A DNA stretch of 64,000 nucleotides from the NCBI RefSeq assembly GCF_000735195.1, contig NZ_JPIM01000003.1:1-64000 (forward strand), given 5' to 3'. The notes under the pieces are model-generated. The model had not been told where the DNA came from and made no database searches. It worked only from the letters and a program-made list of their open reading frames with translations. The first letter of the stretch is position 1, and every line of letters begins with the position of its first letter. The position numbers and the translations under genes are program-made. Positions 26,003-34,521 of the stretch are shown piece by piece. This DNA comes from Chloroflexus sp. MS-G. GTDB lineage: Bacteria; Chloroflexota; Chloroflexia; Chloroflexales; Chloroflexaceae.

Positions 26003-26884
26003 TTACCAACCACGGCGTGCCATCAATTGTTCGGTCGGAATCTGATCGATATTAATTCCAACCATTGCTTCACCGAGACCCTTGCTCACCTCGGCAATGA
26101 TTTCCGGATCATTATAATGGGTTGTCGCCTCAACGATGGCGCGTGCACGCTTCACCGGATCACCGCTCTTGAAGATACCCGATCCGACAAAGATACCATC
26201 AACACCCAGTTGCATCAACAAGGCTGCATCAGCCGGTGTCGCAATACCACCCGCAGCAAAGTTCACAACCGGCAGTTTGCCTTCAGCCGCCACCTGCTTC
26301 ACCAGTTCGTATGGTGCCTGAATCTGCTTTGCGTAGGTAAACAGCTCATCTTCGTTCATCGACTGCAACCGCCGAATCTCGCGGTACACAGCACGCGCAT
26401 GACGTACCGCCTCTACCACGTTACCGGTACCAGCTTCACCCTTGGTACGCAACATCGCCGCACCTTCGGCAATACGCCGCAGTGCTTCACCGAGATCGCG
26501 ACAACCGCACACAAACGGGACACGGAATTTGTGTTTATTGATATGATGCTCTTCGTCAGCAGGCGTCAGGACTTCGCTTTCATCAATATAGTCAACACCA
26601 ATTGCCTCCAAGACCTGAGCTTCAACGAAGTGCCCAATGCGTGCTTTCGCCATCACTGGGATCGTTACTGCCTGCTTGATCGCCAGAATCAGTTCTGGAT
26701 CGCTCATCCGGGCCACGCCACCCTGAGCGCGAATATCGGCTGGCACACGCTCGAGCGCCATCACTGCTACTGCACCAGCTTCCTCGGCGATCCGAGCTTG
26801 CTCGGGGGTGACAACATCCATAATGACACCACCCTTAAGCATCTGCGCCAGCCCAACTTTTGTTGTCCACGTTGCTTTTTCCAT
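26003..26884 (-). CDS. pdxS: pyridoxal 5'-phosphate synthase lyase subunit
   Basis: 293 residues, TIM barrel. Family blocks are complete: [19 protein letters not shown], the first catalytic Lys in [11 protein letters not shown] near 81, [14 protein letters not shown], the second active-site Lys in [17 protein letters not shown] near 149, and [19 protein letters not shown]. It builds PLP from ribose 5-phosphate, glyceraldehyde 3-phosphate and ammonia from PdxT. First gene of the run; the promoter lies just upstream. Confidence 0.97.
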   Translation of the reverse strand: MEKATWTTKVGLAQMLKGGVIMDVVTPEQARIAEEAGAVAVMALERVPADIRAQGGVARMSDPELILAIKQAVTIPVMAKARIGHFVEAQVLEAIGVDYIDESEVLTPADEEHHINKHKFRVPFVCGCRDLGEALRRIAEGAAMLRTKGEAGTGNVVEAVRHARAVYREIRRLQSMNEDELFTYAKQIQAPYELVKQVAAEGKLPVVNFAAGGIATPADAALLMQLGVDGIFVGSGIFKSGDPVKRARAIVEATTHYNDPEIIAEVSKGLGEAMVGINIDQIPTEQLMARRGW

Positions 26885-26933
26885 ACAGCCTCGCTCTATG
26901 CAAATCGGTGACGTTGATTTATCTCGTCATTTT

Positions 26934-26962
26934 ATTGTACCACGCTGTTCCATGGTGGGCAA
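26934..26962 (-). promoter_or_regulatory. candidate pdxS operon promoter
   Basis: On the minus strand TTGCCC (26962-26957), 17 bases, TACAAT (26939-26934). Predicted leader about 44 bases. Confidence 0.45.
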
Positions 26963-27351
26963 TGCACCCAAAGGCTGAGTAATGCTTTATGATCATTTTT
27001 TGAGCGCCAAGTCACCGGAAATGAACAAAGGAACACAACGGTATAAGGACATCTCGTGGCTCACAACACCCCCAACCCACGCAGTTGTCTGAGCGCTCAG
27101 ACCGCCGACCTACACCTCGCGGTGCGCAGGGACACGATTGCACGGTGCATCAGTAGACCTGCCACGACAATGCAGTGACGGCATCATCGGTGAATTGATG
27201 AGCGGTGACTGCAAGATGTTCGTCGGATCGGGGGGAAGCTGCGCACCTCCGTATGCACAGCAAACGGCTTGGAAAACCCTTTATTCCTCTCTCCTCACAT
27301 CACCTTTAGCAGGTGGGGTGAAAACTTTGCCCCCTGACCTCTCGATACCAC

Positions 27352-27380
27352 TTGACAAGAGGTCAGACGATAATTATAAT
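27352..27380 (+). promoter_or_regulatory. perfect-consensus sigma70 promoter
   Basis: TTGACA (27352-27357), 17 bases, TATAAT (27375-27380): both boxes and spacing match the bacterial consensus exactly, rare in an ordinary promoter. Such strength usually goes with tight repression. It may drive the small membrane protein at 27670 or an untranslated RNA. Confidence 0.7.
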
Positions 27381-27435
27381 TAATGATAACGATATTATAT
27401 TAACATTTGTTATCATATCAGAAAATGTTAACACA
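27370..27435. promoter_or_regulatory. overlapping AT-rich palindromes, possible operator
   Basis: TGATAAC (27384-27390) pairs with GTTATCA (27409-27415), and AACATTT (27402-27408) with AAATGTT (27424-27430). GATAATTATAATTAATGATAAC partly resembles a Fur-type iron box. The palindromes begin at the -10 box of the 27352 promoter and continue over the start point, where a repressor would block transcription. The regulator is not known. Confidence 0.45.
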
Positions 27436-27669
27436 CGGTGATAAATATGCACCCCGCCAGTTATCAACGACGATACTTCACCTATTGCTTCCTCATCTCG
27501 TGCGAATATCTGCTGCTTGATCAAGCGACGATCTGCAAGGGAGTGATGTCGAACCAGTCAAGCACAAACGGTATTTGGAGCTAGGATGTCTGGCCTAATG
27601 CTCGGAGTATAGGGGTTGTCCGTCTGAACACACTATGAGATACGCTGCTTACCACACAGGAGATGTGCA

Positions 27670-27840
27670 ATGTTACACCTTCGCTCGATAGCCTGGATTG
27701 GATTATTGATCGTAGTGGTTGGCCTGGTAGCGCCAGCAATGGTACGCTTTATCCTCGAAGGACACGGTCTGTTGATGGAAGAGAACCAGCTCTATGCTGC
27801 GCAAGAGCAGATTAGCTGGTTCCGGAGGCATCTCAAGTAA
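27670..27840 (+). CDS. small single-pass membrane protein
   Basis: 56 residues from ATG 27670, with AGGAG eight bases upstream. One hydrophobic helix at about 7-27 (SIAWIGLLIVVVGLVAPAMV) is followed by an amphipathic, charged tail ending WFRRHLK. I recognise no family. The good ribosome site and the AT-rich promoter 290 bases upstream support it as a gene. Small one-helix proteins often modulate a larger membrane complex, but no partner is evident. Confidence 0.55.
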   Translation: MLHLRSIAWIGLLIVVVGLVAPAMVRFILEGHGLLMEENQLYAAQEQISWFRRHLK

Positions 27841-27854
27841 GGCGTGGGTCAGAA

Positions 27855-27887
27855 AGTGCAGGGTAATCCTGTGGCTTACCCTGCACT
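27855..27887 (+). terminator. strong hairpin after the small membrane protein gene
   Basis: Perfect 12-bp stem AGTGCAGGGTAA (27855-27866) with TTACCCTGCACT (27876-27887), 9-base loop, 14 bases after the stop. No T-run follows, so it may act as an mRNA-end protector rather than a classic terminator. Confidence 0.5.
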
Positions 27888-28054
27888 AACGGAGCAATCC
27901 TCAACGGAAGTCTGTCTGGCAAAATGGGATACAACAATCGTTCGATTCCAGAGATGTGCTTACGTGGAAAGTAATAATGATGAGACACCTGTCTAATTAG
28001 TAACTCTCGACAAAACTTCACACCGATTTTGGTATATCAGGAAAGGAGTCTCCC

Positions 28055-29017
28055 GTGATACCTCAGTGGCTTACACACAACCGTCTATACGATCTGGCGC
28101 GCAGCGGTCGACGCTTGACACCCTGGTGGGGCGTCATAGGTATTGGTGTCCTCATCGCCTTCGGTTCGCAAATTTTTGCTCTTCCTATCTCAATCGTGTT
28201 GTTTTTCCTCGGTATGGTCGAGGAAAACACGGTCAATCAACCGCCACTGGTATCAGGACTGATATTGTCGCTTGTACTAGCGGTTTCCTTTGGTGCTATG
28301 ATTTTGCTGACCTGGCTGTGGATTCGTTTCTTTGAGAAGCGTTCATTCGTGACACTTGGTTTTGAGCCGGGTAGGGTCTTCTTTCTATACGGTCGCGGTC
28401 TCTTGATCGGCCTAGCATCGTTCACGGCGACTGTAGGACTGTTAGCACCACTGGGGTACATCACGGTAGAAAACAGCAATCCGGAGCAGGTTGGTCTGGC
28501 TGCCCTCGGTGGGGTTTTGCTTGTCTTCTTTCCGGGCTGGCTGATTCAGGGCGCTGCCGAGGAGGTTCTTACCCGTGGCTGGATGTTGCCGACACTGGCA
28601 GCTCGCTATCGTCCGTGGCTCGGACTGCTCATCTCGTCACTCTTCTTCGCTGTTATGCACGGTCTTAATCCTAACCTGAGCATTCTGGCAATGATTAACC
28701 TGGGGTTGTACGGTCTCTTTGCTGCGCTTTATGCGCTGCGCGAAGAATCGTTGTGGGGAATATGCGCCTTTCATTCCATCTGGAATTGGGCACAAGGGAA
28801 CCTCTTCGGTCTGGAAGTGAGTGGTCAGAGTGTCAGTGGCGGTATGATCTTCAACTTGATGGAGAGCGGGCCTGACTGGTTGACCGGCGGGGCATTCGGG
28901 CCAGAGGGCGGATTGGCAACGACTATCGTGCTGTTGTTGAGTATGGCGATCATCTGGTGGTGGCCGACCAGCGGGCAGCAGATGATCACGCAACCAGTAA
29001 CGACACATCAGTCGTAA
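28055..29017 (+). CDS. CPBP-family intramembrane metalloprotease (GTG start)
   Basis: 320 residues from GTG 28055, with AAAGGAG upstream. Seven or eight hydrophobic segments. All three CPBP (Abi/Rce1-like) motifs are intact: AAEEVLTRGW near 172 (EExxxR), FFAVMHGLNPN near 192 (FxxxH) and HSIWNWAQG near 233 (HxxxN). The enzyme cuts within or near membrane helices; in bacteria this family includes bacteriocin self-immunity proteins and other proteases of unknown substrate. No bacteriocin gene is nearby. It is followed by a hairpin at 29051-29072. Confidence 0.88.
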   Translation: MIPQWLTHNRLYDLARSGRRLTPWWGVIGIGVLIAFGSQIFALPISIVLFFLGMVEENTVNQPPLVSGLILSLVLAVSFGAMILLTWLWIRFFEKRSFVTLGFEPGRVFFLYGRGLLIGLASFTATVGLLAPLGYITVENSNPEQVGLAALGGVLLVFFPGWLIQGAAEEVLTRGWMLPTLAARYRPWLGLLISSLFFAVMHGLNPNLSILAMINLGLYGLFAALYALREESLWGICAFHSIWNWAQGNLFGLEVSGQSVSGGMIFNLMESGPDWLTGGAFGPEGGLATTIVLLLSMAIIWWWPTSGQQMITQPVTTHQS

Positions 29018-29050
29018 CTGCAAAAGTCTACCCATTGGCGATCTCAGGAG

Positions 29051-29072
29051 GGGGCAACACCAATGTTGCCCC
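29051..29072 (+). terminator. hairpin terminator after the CPBP gene
   Basis: Perfect 9-bp stem GGGGCAACA (29051-29059) with TGTTGCCCC (29064-29072), loop CCAA, followed on the plus strand by the T-rich TGTTCTTCGTTTCTT. It may also serve the minus-strand mini-gene at 29089. Confidence 0.6.
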
Positions 29073-29088
29073 TGTTCTTCGTTTCTTA

Positions 29089-29193
29089 TCACCGATTGCG
29101 TCCCCGAACGTATCCGGCGCGAAAGGCAATTGCCGCAACGACGGCCACCAGCAGCAGGATGATCAGACATTCAATAAAGCTAATAGTTGACAT
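29089..29193 (-). CDS. possible 34-residue one-helix membrane protein
   Basis: ATG 29193 to TGA 29089. The sequence MSTISFIECLIILLLVAVVA continues to a basic end (GYVRGRNR), a clean N-out or N-in single helix with an Arg-rich tail, as in genuine small membrane proteins. No clear ribosome site, and no family recognised. It faces the CPBP gene across the shared hairpin. Confidence 0.4.
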   Translation of the reverse strand: MSTISFIECLIILLLVAVVAAIAFRAGYVRGRNR

Positions 29194-29275
29194 AGATATT
29201 CGGAGCTGAGCTGACGGTAGTTCCGTCATAATGCCAGTATACTGCAACCGATCCACATCATGCTACAATGGCCGT

Positions 29276-29662
29276 ATGATGGAACGGCTGTTCACACTGC
29301 ATAGTCGCTTGCAAATCACGATTACGGCGGTGATAGTGGTTGGCCTGATCTGGGCGCTGATTGTAGCATGGCGTAACCAGGGTGGGATGCAGCCACTGAG
29401 TGGGATATTGCAACTCCTGATAATGGCGCAATCCGCCATTGGTCTTGTGCTACTCTGGCAGGCTGATGTGCTGCGGATGGCGCTCCATGTGATTTACGGG
29501 ATCGTTGCTGTGGGTTTGATTCCGGCAGCAGAGATTGCGCTACGACATCGCCCCCCACGCAATGCTGGTCTGGCGTATGCCGGCATTATGTTGATGCTCT
29601 TGATTGTTGTGGGGCGGTTGTACGAGACGGGAAGGGTTGCCGTTTTTTTCAGATTTCACTGA
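29276..29662 (+). CDS. small integral membrane protein, unknown
   Basis: 128 residues from ATG 29276 (MMERLFTLHSRLQITITAVI). Four hydrophobic segments (about 14-32, 40-62, 66-86, 95-112). The pattern HSRLQ..GLIWALIVAWR, then ALRHRPPRNAGLAYAGIML, resembles small four-helix proteins annotated only as hypothetical in Chloroflexota. No catalytic motif. It stands alone between the CPBP protease and the thiolase. Confidence 0.6.
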   Translation: MMERLFTLHSRLQITITAVIVVGLIWALIVAWRNQGGMQPLSGILQLLIMAQSAIGLVLLWQADVLRMALHVIYGIVAVGLIPAAEIALRHRPPRNAGLAYAGIMLMLLIVVGRLYETGRVAVFFRFH

Positions 29663-30134
29663 CCAGATGGATGCTATTAGCAGTATCAAGGATGTGAGTA
29701 CCCTTGCATGCGATGGGTTGAGCATGCCGCCTGCTGGCTCGCCTTTGACATACTAGACCAGAAAGCGTGAACGGCGTAGATGTTTGCAAGGTCGTTGGTG
29801 CCCGTGCTGTGGAGTGTATCTGTCTACCGCTCTCCTTCGCTTCCACACAAAGAGCAGAAGAGAAGAAAACCCTGCCTCCAATCTTGCTGATGCGACGAAC
29901 GATGGTCGTTGGTCGCGCACCCAGATGACTACGTAGATTGCGTGTCACTGTTAGCAGGCAGTATCTCTCGTTAATTGATCACGTTCGGCTTGTGCAGACA
30001 ACGCGAAGCTGAAAACACCGGCAAACCCTGGAACGCGACGGGGATTGGTATTCTGTACCATTACTGGCTATAATATCCGGTATCTTAAGCGTGTGGTCTG
30101 ACCTTTCTATTTTGACACCACGAGGAAGTAACCT
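29663..30134. other. 472-base spacer
   Basis: No gene seen. A perfect TATAAT (30070-30075) with a weak TTGGTA 19 bases earlier (30045-30050) may be the thiolase promoter. Confidence 0.4.
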
Positions 30135-31316
30135 ATGGACGATGTAGTCATTGTTGGGGCAGCTCGTACCCCCATTGGGCGTTTTAACAGCGCCTACAGC
30201 GGACTGAGTGCCATTGATCTGGGTGCAGCCGCGATACAGGCGGCCGTCCAACGAGCCGGGATTGAACCAGACTCAGTTGACGAATGTATTATGGGCTGTG
30301 TAGTTACTGCCGGTTTAGGGCAATCACCAGCCCGCCAGGCAGCACTTCGCGCTGGCCTTCCGCACACAGTCGGCGGTTTGACCGTGAACAAAGTGTGTGG
30401 CAGCGGTCTCAAGGCCGTGATGATCGGAACCGCTCTGATCCGAGCAGGAGAAGCCGAGGTACTCGTCACCGGTGGTATGGAGCATATGAGCGGAGCGCCC
30501 TATGTGCTGCCACAGGCCCGCCACGGCTACCGGCTCGGCCACGGACAGATTATCGATGCTGTGGTACACGATGGCCTGTGGTGTGCGTTTGAAAACCATC
30601 ATATGGGTGTCGCCGCCGAATGGATTGCCCGTACCTTTCACGTCAGTCGTGAACAGCAGGACGCTTACGCATTACAATCGCATCAACGCGCCATTGCTGC
30701 CCAAGACTGTGGCGCCTTTCAGGAAGAGATTGCACCGGTTGCAGTACCAGTGGCAAAAGGACAGGTCAATCTGGTAACCACCGATGAAGGGCCACGCCGT
30801 GACACCTCGATGGCTGCCTTGGCCAGACTCAAACCGGCCTTTGTCGCCGATGGTACTGTTACCGCTGGCAATGCCCCTGGCATTACCGACGGTGCAGCAG
30901 CGCTGGTCTTGATGCGGGAAAGTCGTGCTGTTCAGCTCGGCTTGCAACCGCTGGCACGGATTGGGGTTGCTGCTCAGGCGGCGGTGAAGCCGCTCGAACT
31001 CTTCACGGCACCTGCCTTCGCAATCGAAAAGTTGATGAAACGGGCAGGCCGCACGCTCGATGACTACGATCTCTTTGAAATCAACGAAGCCTTTGCCGCG
31101 CAGGTGATAGCAAATCTGCGTGCACTGACACTTGATACCGACCGGGTAAACGTTCACGGTGGTGCGATTGCCCTTGGTCATCCCATTGGCGCAAGTGGTG
31201 CTCGTGTTTTGGTGACGCTTATCTCCGCATTACGTCAGCGAGGTGGAAAGCGAGGCATCGCGGCGCTTTGTCTGGGTGGAGGTGAGGCAGTCGCGCTGGA
31301 AGTTGAAGTTATGTAG
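30135..31316 (+). CDS. acetyl-CoA acetyltransferase (thiolase)
   Basis: 393 residues, standard thiolase length. The acyl-bearing Cys88 is in NKVCGSGLKA, the catalytic His349 in GGAIALGHPIGASG, and the second Cys379 in AALCLGGG; all active-site residues are intact. The opening DDVVIVGAARTPIGRF is that of biosynthetic acetoacetyl-CoA thiolases. It condenses two acetyl-CoA or cleaves acetoacetyl-CoA. In this kind of organism it could serve polyhydroxyalkanoate or fatty-acid metabolism; no phaB or phaC gene adjoins. Confidence 0.93.
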   Translation: MDDVVIVGAARTPIGRFNSAYSGLSAIDLGAAAIQAAVQRAGIEPDSVDECIMGCVVTAGLGQSPARQAALRAGLPHTVGGLTVNKVCGSGLKAVMIGTALIRAGEAEVLVTGGMEHMSGAPYVLPQARHGYRLGHGQIIDAVVHDGLWCAFENHHMGVAAEWIARTFHVSREQQDAYALQSHQRAIAAQDCGAFQEEIAPVAVPVAKGQVNLVTTDEGPRRDTSMAALARLKPAFVADGTVTAGNAPGITDGAAALVLMRESRAVQLGLQPLARIGVAAQAAVKPLELFTAPAFAIEKLMKRAGRTLDDYDLFEINEAFAAQVIANLRALTLDTDRVNVHGGAIALGHPIGASGARVLVTLISALRQRGGKRGIAALCLGGGEAVALEVEVM

Positions 31317-31437
31317 CGAAAGCACTAAACGTTCTACGTTTGCCATTTGTTGCGTCCCCTTCTGATTTCTGCCACAGAAACGGAAGGGGATTTCTATCAG
31401 CAACTGCTGCGCAACGGTGAACGGTTGCAGCGACAAC

Positions 31438-32604
31438 TCATTCAACGCTCCCCAAGCGACATACGGCCAATAGCGTTATATCGTCATCAGGAAGCTGACG
31501 ACCCGAATAGTCTAGTATTGCCTGCGTTATCGCTTCCAGGTGCAAAGCTCCGTTACGGTAATTCACGGTGACAGTCGCCAGCAGTCGTTCTTCACCGAAC
31601 AGGGTACCATCTGCGGCACGAGCTTCGATACTACCATCGGTATAAGCAAATAAACTATCACCGACCTCTAACAACGTTGTGCCAACAGTAAAACGGGCAT
31701 TGCCGATCCAACCTACTGCTGGCCCAGTTGGCTCTAGCGTTTCAATACCGCCAGCAGAACGAAAGATATATGGCGGCGGATGCCCGGCGTTGATATAGCT
31801 CATGGTTCCGTTGGAAGTATCAATAACCGCACAAAAGATGGTCGAAAACGTGCGACTGCCATGATGATGGCGAGCAATGTATTCATTCGTCATCATTACC
31901 GCCTGTAGTGGATCGTTATGATGAATGGCTACCGCTTGCTCGGCAAAGGCACGTAGCAGCGTCCGTGTCAATGCCATGAAGAGTGCCGCCCCTACCCCCT
32001 TATCACAAACATCACCGACCAGAACCATCCATCTCTGGTCAGATAGATGGAACACGTCGTAAAAATCGCCGGCCATTTCACGCGCCGACACAAGTTTAGC
32101 CGCAATGTGCCAGTTCGTAATTGAAGGTAATGTCGCGGGAAGAAAATCAGCCTGAGTGCGTCGCGCTAACTCTAGTTCATAGCGCATTGCCATCAGATAG
32201 GCTTGCTCTTGATCGCGTAATCTTTTTCGCTCAAGACAGGAATCTATTTTGGCATACAACAACGTTGTGTTAATCGGCTTGGTAAGATAGTCCTCGGCAC
32301 CCGCTTCAATACAGTGCACAACATCGTCAATCTCGTCGAGTGCTGAAACGATGATCACCGGAATATGCTGTAGTTGGGGATCGTGTTTTAGCTGTGTCAA
32401 AACCGCTCGCCCATCCATTTCGGGCATCATCAAATCAAGCACGATAAGATCAAATCGCTGCTGACGGGCATAGGTCAGGGCTTGCAACCCCCTGCCCGCA
32501 GTCTGCACCGTATGCCCACGCCGGGTTAATTGGCGTTCGAGAAGCAAGCGATTATATTCGCTGTCATCAACAATCAGGATGTGTCCCGATACAGGTTTGT
32601 GCAT
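31438..32604 (-). CDS. response regulator with PP2C/SpoIIE-type phosphatase output
   Basis: 388 residues from ATG 32604. The receiver domain (about 6-125) has the acidic pair in ILIVDDSEYN, phosphoacceptor Asp in LIVLDLMMPEMDG and Lys in YLTKPI. A short coiled linker leads to a SpoIIE phosphatase domain (about 165-385) with metal-binding Asp in EMAGDFYDV, GDVCDKGVGAALFM, and DDDITLLAV near the end. This RsbU/RssB-like arrangement typically controls an anti-sigma-factor antagonist. No sigma or anti-sigma gene is near, so its partner is elsewhere. Confidence 0.9.
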   Translation of the reverse strand: MHKPVSGHILIVDDSEYNRLLLERQLTRRGHTVQTAGRGLQALTYARQQRFDLIVLDLMMPEMDGRAVLTQLKHDPQLQHIPVIIVSALDEIDDVVHCIEAGAEDYLTKPINTTLLYAKIDSCLERKRLRDQEQAYLMAMRYELELARRTQADFLPATLPSITNWHIAAKLVSAREMAGDFYDVFHLSDQRWMVLVGDVCDKGVGAALFMALTRTLLRAFAEQAVAIHHNDPLQAVMMTNEYIARHHHGSRTFSTIFCAVIDTSNGTMSYINAGHPPPYIFRSAGGIETLEPTGPAVGWIGNARFTVGTTLLEVGDSLFAYTDGSIEARAADGTLFGEERLLATVTVNYRNGALHLEAITQAILDYSGRQLPDDDITLLAVCRLGSVE

Positions 32605-32709
32605 TCTGATTTCAAAAGCATATATCGTTACATAGCCACTGCTATGATACCATATGGCATTCACGCTCTTGCTGATATGCCCTATGGCAAGGCGGTTGCG
32701 ATACCTCAC

Positions 32710-33366
32710 GGTTGTCGCACATTGAGGAGAGGGGTGCGCGGCACCGCCCTACCCCTCTGCGACTCCCGATGAGTTGGGTGATGGCACCGCCTCACCCCTG
32801 GGGGTATTGTGTCGGTGATGCCTGTCGGCACCCAAACGTGGTCTCGGATTGAGGGGAATGACACTTGCGGATGTTCTGCCAATGAGGTCCGTCCGATACT
32901 ATTTCGACAATATGGAATCGTGCTGAAACCTTCATCACCATCAATGATACGCTGCGGACCTGGCGCGACACGCGCTGAATCGCGACTCGGAGCCATCGAA
33001 CAGCGTCCTCGATTCCCAAGCCGTCACAACGACCGCAGGAGGTGGCACACGCGACGACGATATGCTGAGGTTCCAATAGGTTCTTGGTGCGTGTGCTCGT
33101 GCATCTAGCCGACAGCTCGGATACCGAAAGGGCAGGACGACTATTGGCAGCGCATCATCCCTCCGTTTCGCGGATGCATGAGTTTCACGGGACAAAGGGG
33201 AAAACAAGGGATCGCTGCATGGATGCACCAGCATTCAGCGATATGCCTGCACATCATTGTACTCAATGATTGCTCGAAGGCTATGCGGAGCAGCTAACAG
33301 ACCAATTTGTGGTTGTAACAGAAAGGCAGGTTCGTTTTGCGCGTATACGATGAAGGATACCAGTTT
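32710..33366. other. 657-base spacer with tandem repeat pair
   Basis: Two similar units at 32724-32756 and 32768-32799, each with GGGTG..GGCACCGCC..ACCCCT, form weak hairpins. The open frames on both strands here have no ribosome site or known motif. Confidence 0.45.
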
Positions 33367-33381
33367 TTCGGATAGGCTCTA
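33367..33381. repeat. single TAGAGCCTATCCG element end on a stop codon
   Basis: Read on the minus strand: TAGAGCCTATCCGAA, whose first three bases are the TAG stop of the glycosyltransferase gene. Its sequence equals the right end of the intact element at 12330-12449. No partner end was found upstream, so only one end remains or the element is degraded. Confidence 0.6.
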
Positions 33382-34521
33382 TGATCGTTCCCTGGCGCGC
33401 TGATAGGCCAGCTCAGCAATTGGGGCGAGCTGATCCCAGCGTAGACGTTGGGCTGCGGCAAGGACAGCAGTACGTAGACGTGTACGTACCGTCTCATCGG
33501 CAAGCACGTGAATGACAGCCGTCGCCAATGCGGTTGCGTTGCCCGGAGGAACCAGGATACCGGCATCAGGCGCAAGGTAATCGCGTGCCGCACCCACGTC
33601 ACTGGCGACAATAGGGATACCGACGGCCATCAGCTCAACCAATTTGGCCATTCCCCGTGCCCGATTGATCAACGTATCACGTATTGGCACCAACGCGACA
33701 TCGGCACTGGCGAGCAGGGCTGGGATAGCCGATGGCTCGAGCCAACCGCGATAATCGATCATCGCTGCACAATCAAGAGCTTTAGCAAGCGCCAACAATC
33801 GCTGCTCTTCTCCGCGCTCACCTTTGCCGATCAGAATAAGACGGGCATCAGGACGGGATCGATGCACAAGCGCTAACGCCATCACTACTTCTACCAGATC
33901 AAGCTCCCAAAAGCGGGTGTAGAGGACTATTGTTGGTTGCGATGATGGTTGCCAGCGGAATAAGCCCGGAGACGACGCACCATTGGGCAAATAGAAGACA
34001 CGTTGCGGTGGGACACCCATGGCCCACACCAGGGTTTCCAGCGTGTGCGAAACAACGGTTACTGCTCTGGCTCGACGTGGCAAATCGCGCTCTTGCCAGG
34101 CAAAGAATGCTTTGGCCGGTGCAGGATATGGCAACAGTTCATTCCAGCCCCCTGGCCCTTCCCAATCATCGCAATCGACAACCAACGGTATCTGACCACG
34201 CGCTAATGCCGCCAACCCGCCAAACCCTTTTGGTTTGAAAAGATGGATAACATCGGCGTGAGTCTGCCGGGCAGCCCACCAGAGAGCTATCGTATGCCAG
34301 AGTGCTGCCGGTAGACCGGTAAACGGTGGGGAAACGGTATGAGTAACCGCTACCCCAGTAATGTAACGGGTTGTACCACCATCAGCAGGATTGTGAATCG
34401 GTGGCGCAACAATATTGACTGTATGCCCACGCTGCTGTAATGCTTGCGCTAATGGCAGCATGCGGGCAAGCAATGTGCCCTTCGGTCGAATACCGAAGGG
34501 CGCAATCATCGTAATCCGCAT
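33379..34521 (-). CDS. GT4-type glycosyltransferase
   Basis: 380 residues, GT-B fold. Opens MRITMIAPFGIRPKGTLLAR, with HLFKPKGFGGLAALARG near 94 and VVDCDDWEGPGGW near 115. The C-terminal half contains TIVLYTRFWELD near 200, LILIGKGERGEE near 230, and the donor-binding region GMAKLVELMAVGIPIVASDVG near 310. Substrate unknown. Its start overlaps the fprA stop by one base. The TAG stop lies inside a repeat element end, so the natural C-terminus may have been longer before insertion. Confidence 0.82.
   Translation of the reverse strand: MRITMIAPFGIRPKGTLLARMLPLAQALQQRGHTVNIVAPPIHNPADGGTTRYITGVAVTHTVSPPFTGLPAALWHTIALWWAARQTHADVIHLFKPKGFGGLAALARGQIPLVVDCDDWEGPGGWNELLPYPAPAKAFFAWQERDLPRRARAVTVVSHTLETLVWAMGVPPQRVFYLPNGASSPGLFRWQPSSQPTIVLYTRFWELDLVEVVMALALVHRSRPDARLILIGKGERGEEQRLLALAKALDCAAMIDYRGWLEPSAIPALLASADVALVPIRDTLINRARGMAKLVELMAVGIPIVASDVGAARDYLAPDAGILVPPGNATALATAVIHVLADETVRTRLRTAVLAAAQRLRWDQLAPIAELAYQRARERS

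Larger units (their letters stand above)
26963..27669. other. 707-base spacer with AT-rich regulatory island
   Basis: No convincing gene, apart from a 45-codon frame at 27447-27584 without a good ribosome site. The part 27352-27440 is strikingly AT-rich for this genome and holds the promoter and palindromes listed separately. Confidence 0.5.

Noticed and set aside
27447..27584. 45-codon frame downstream of the strong promoter
   Set aside because: No ribosome site and no membrane or domain pattern; kept only as a possible leader peptide or RNA region.
28055..29017. CPBP protease as a bacteriocin immunity protein
   Set aside because: No bacteriocin precursor, export or regulatory genes are near.
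32706..33234. Two minus-strand frames of about 96 codons
   Set aside because: Low-complexity, Arg/Pro-rich translations without a start signal; they overlap the tandem repeat pair.
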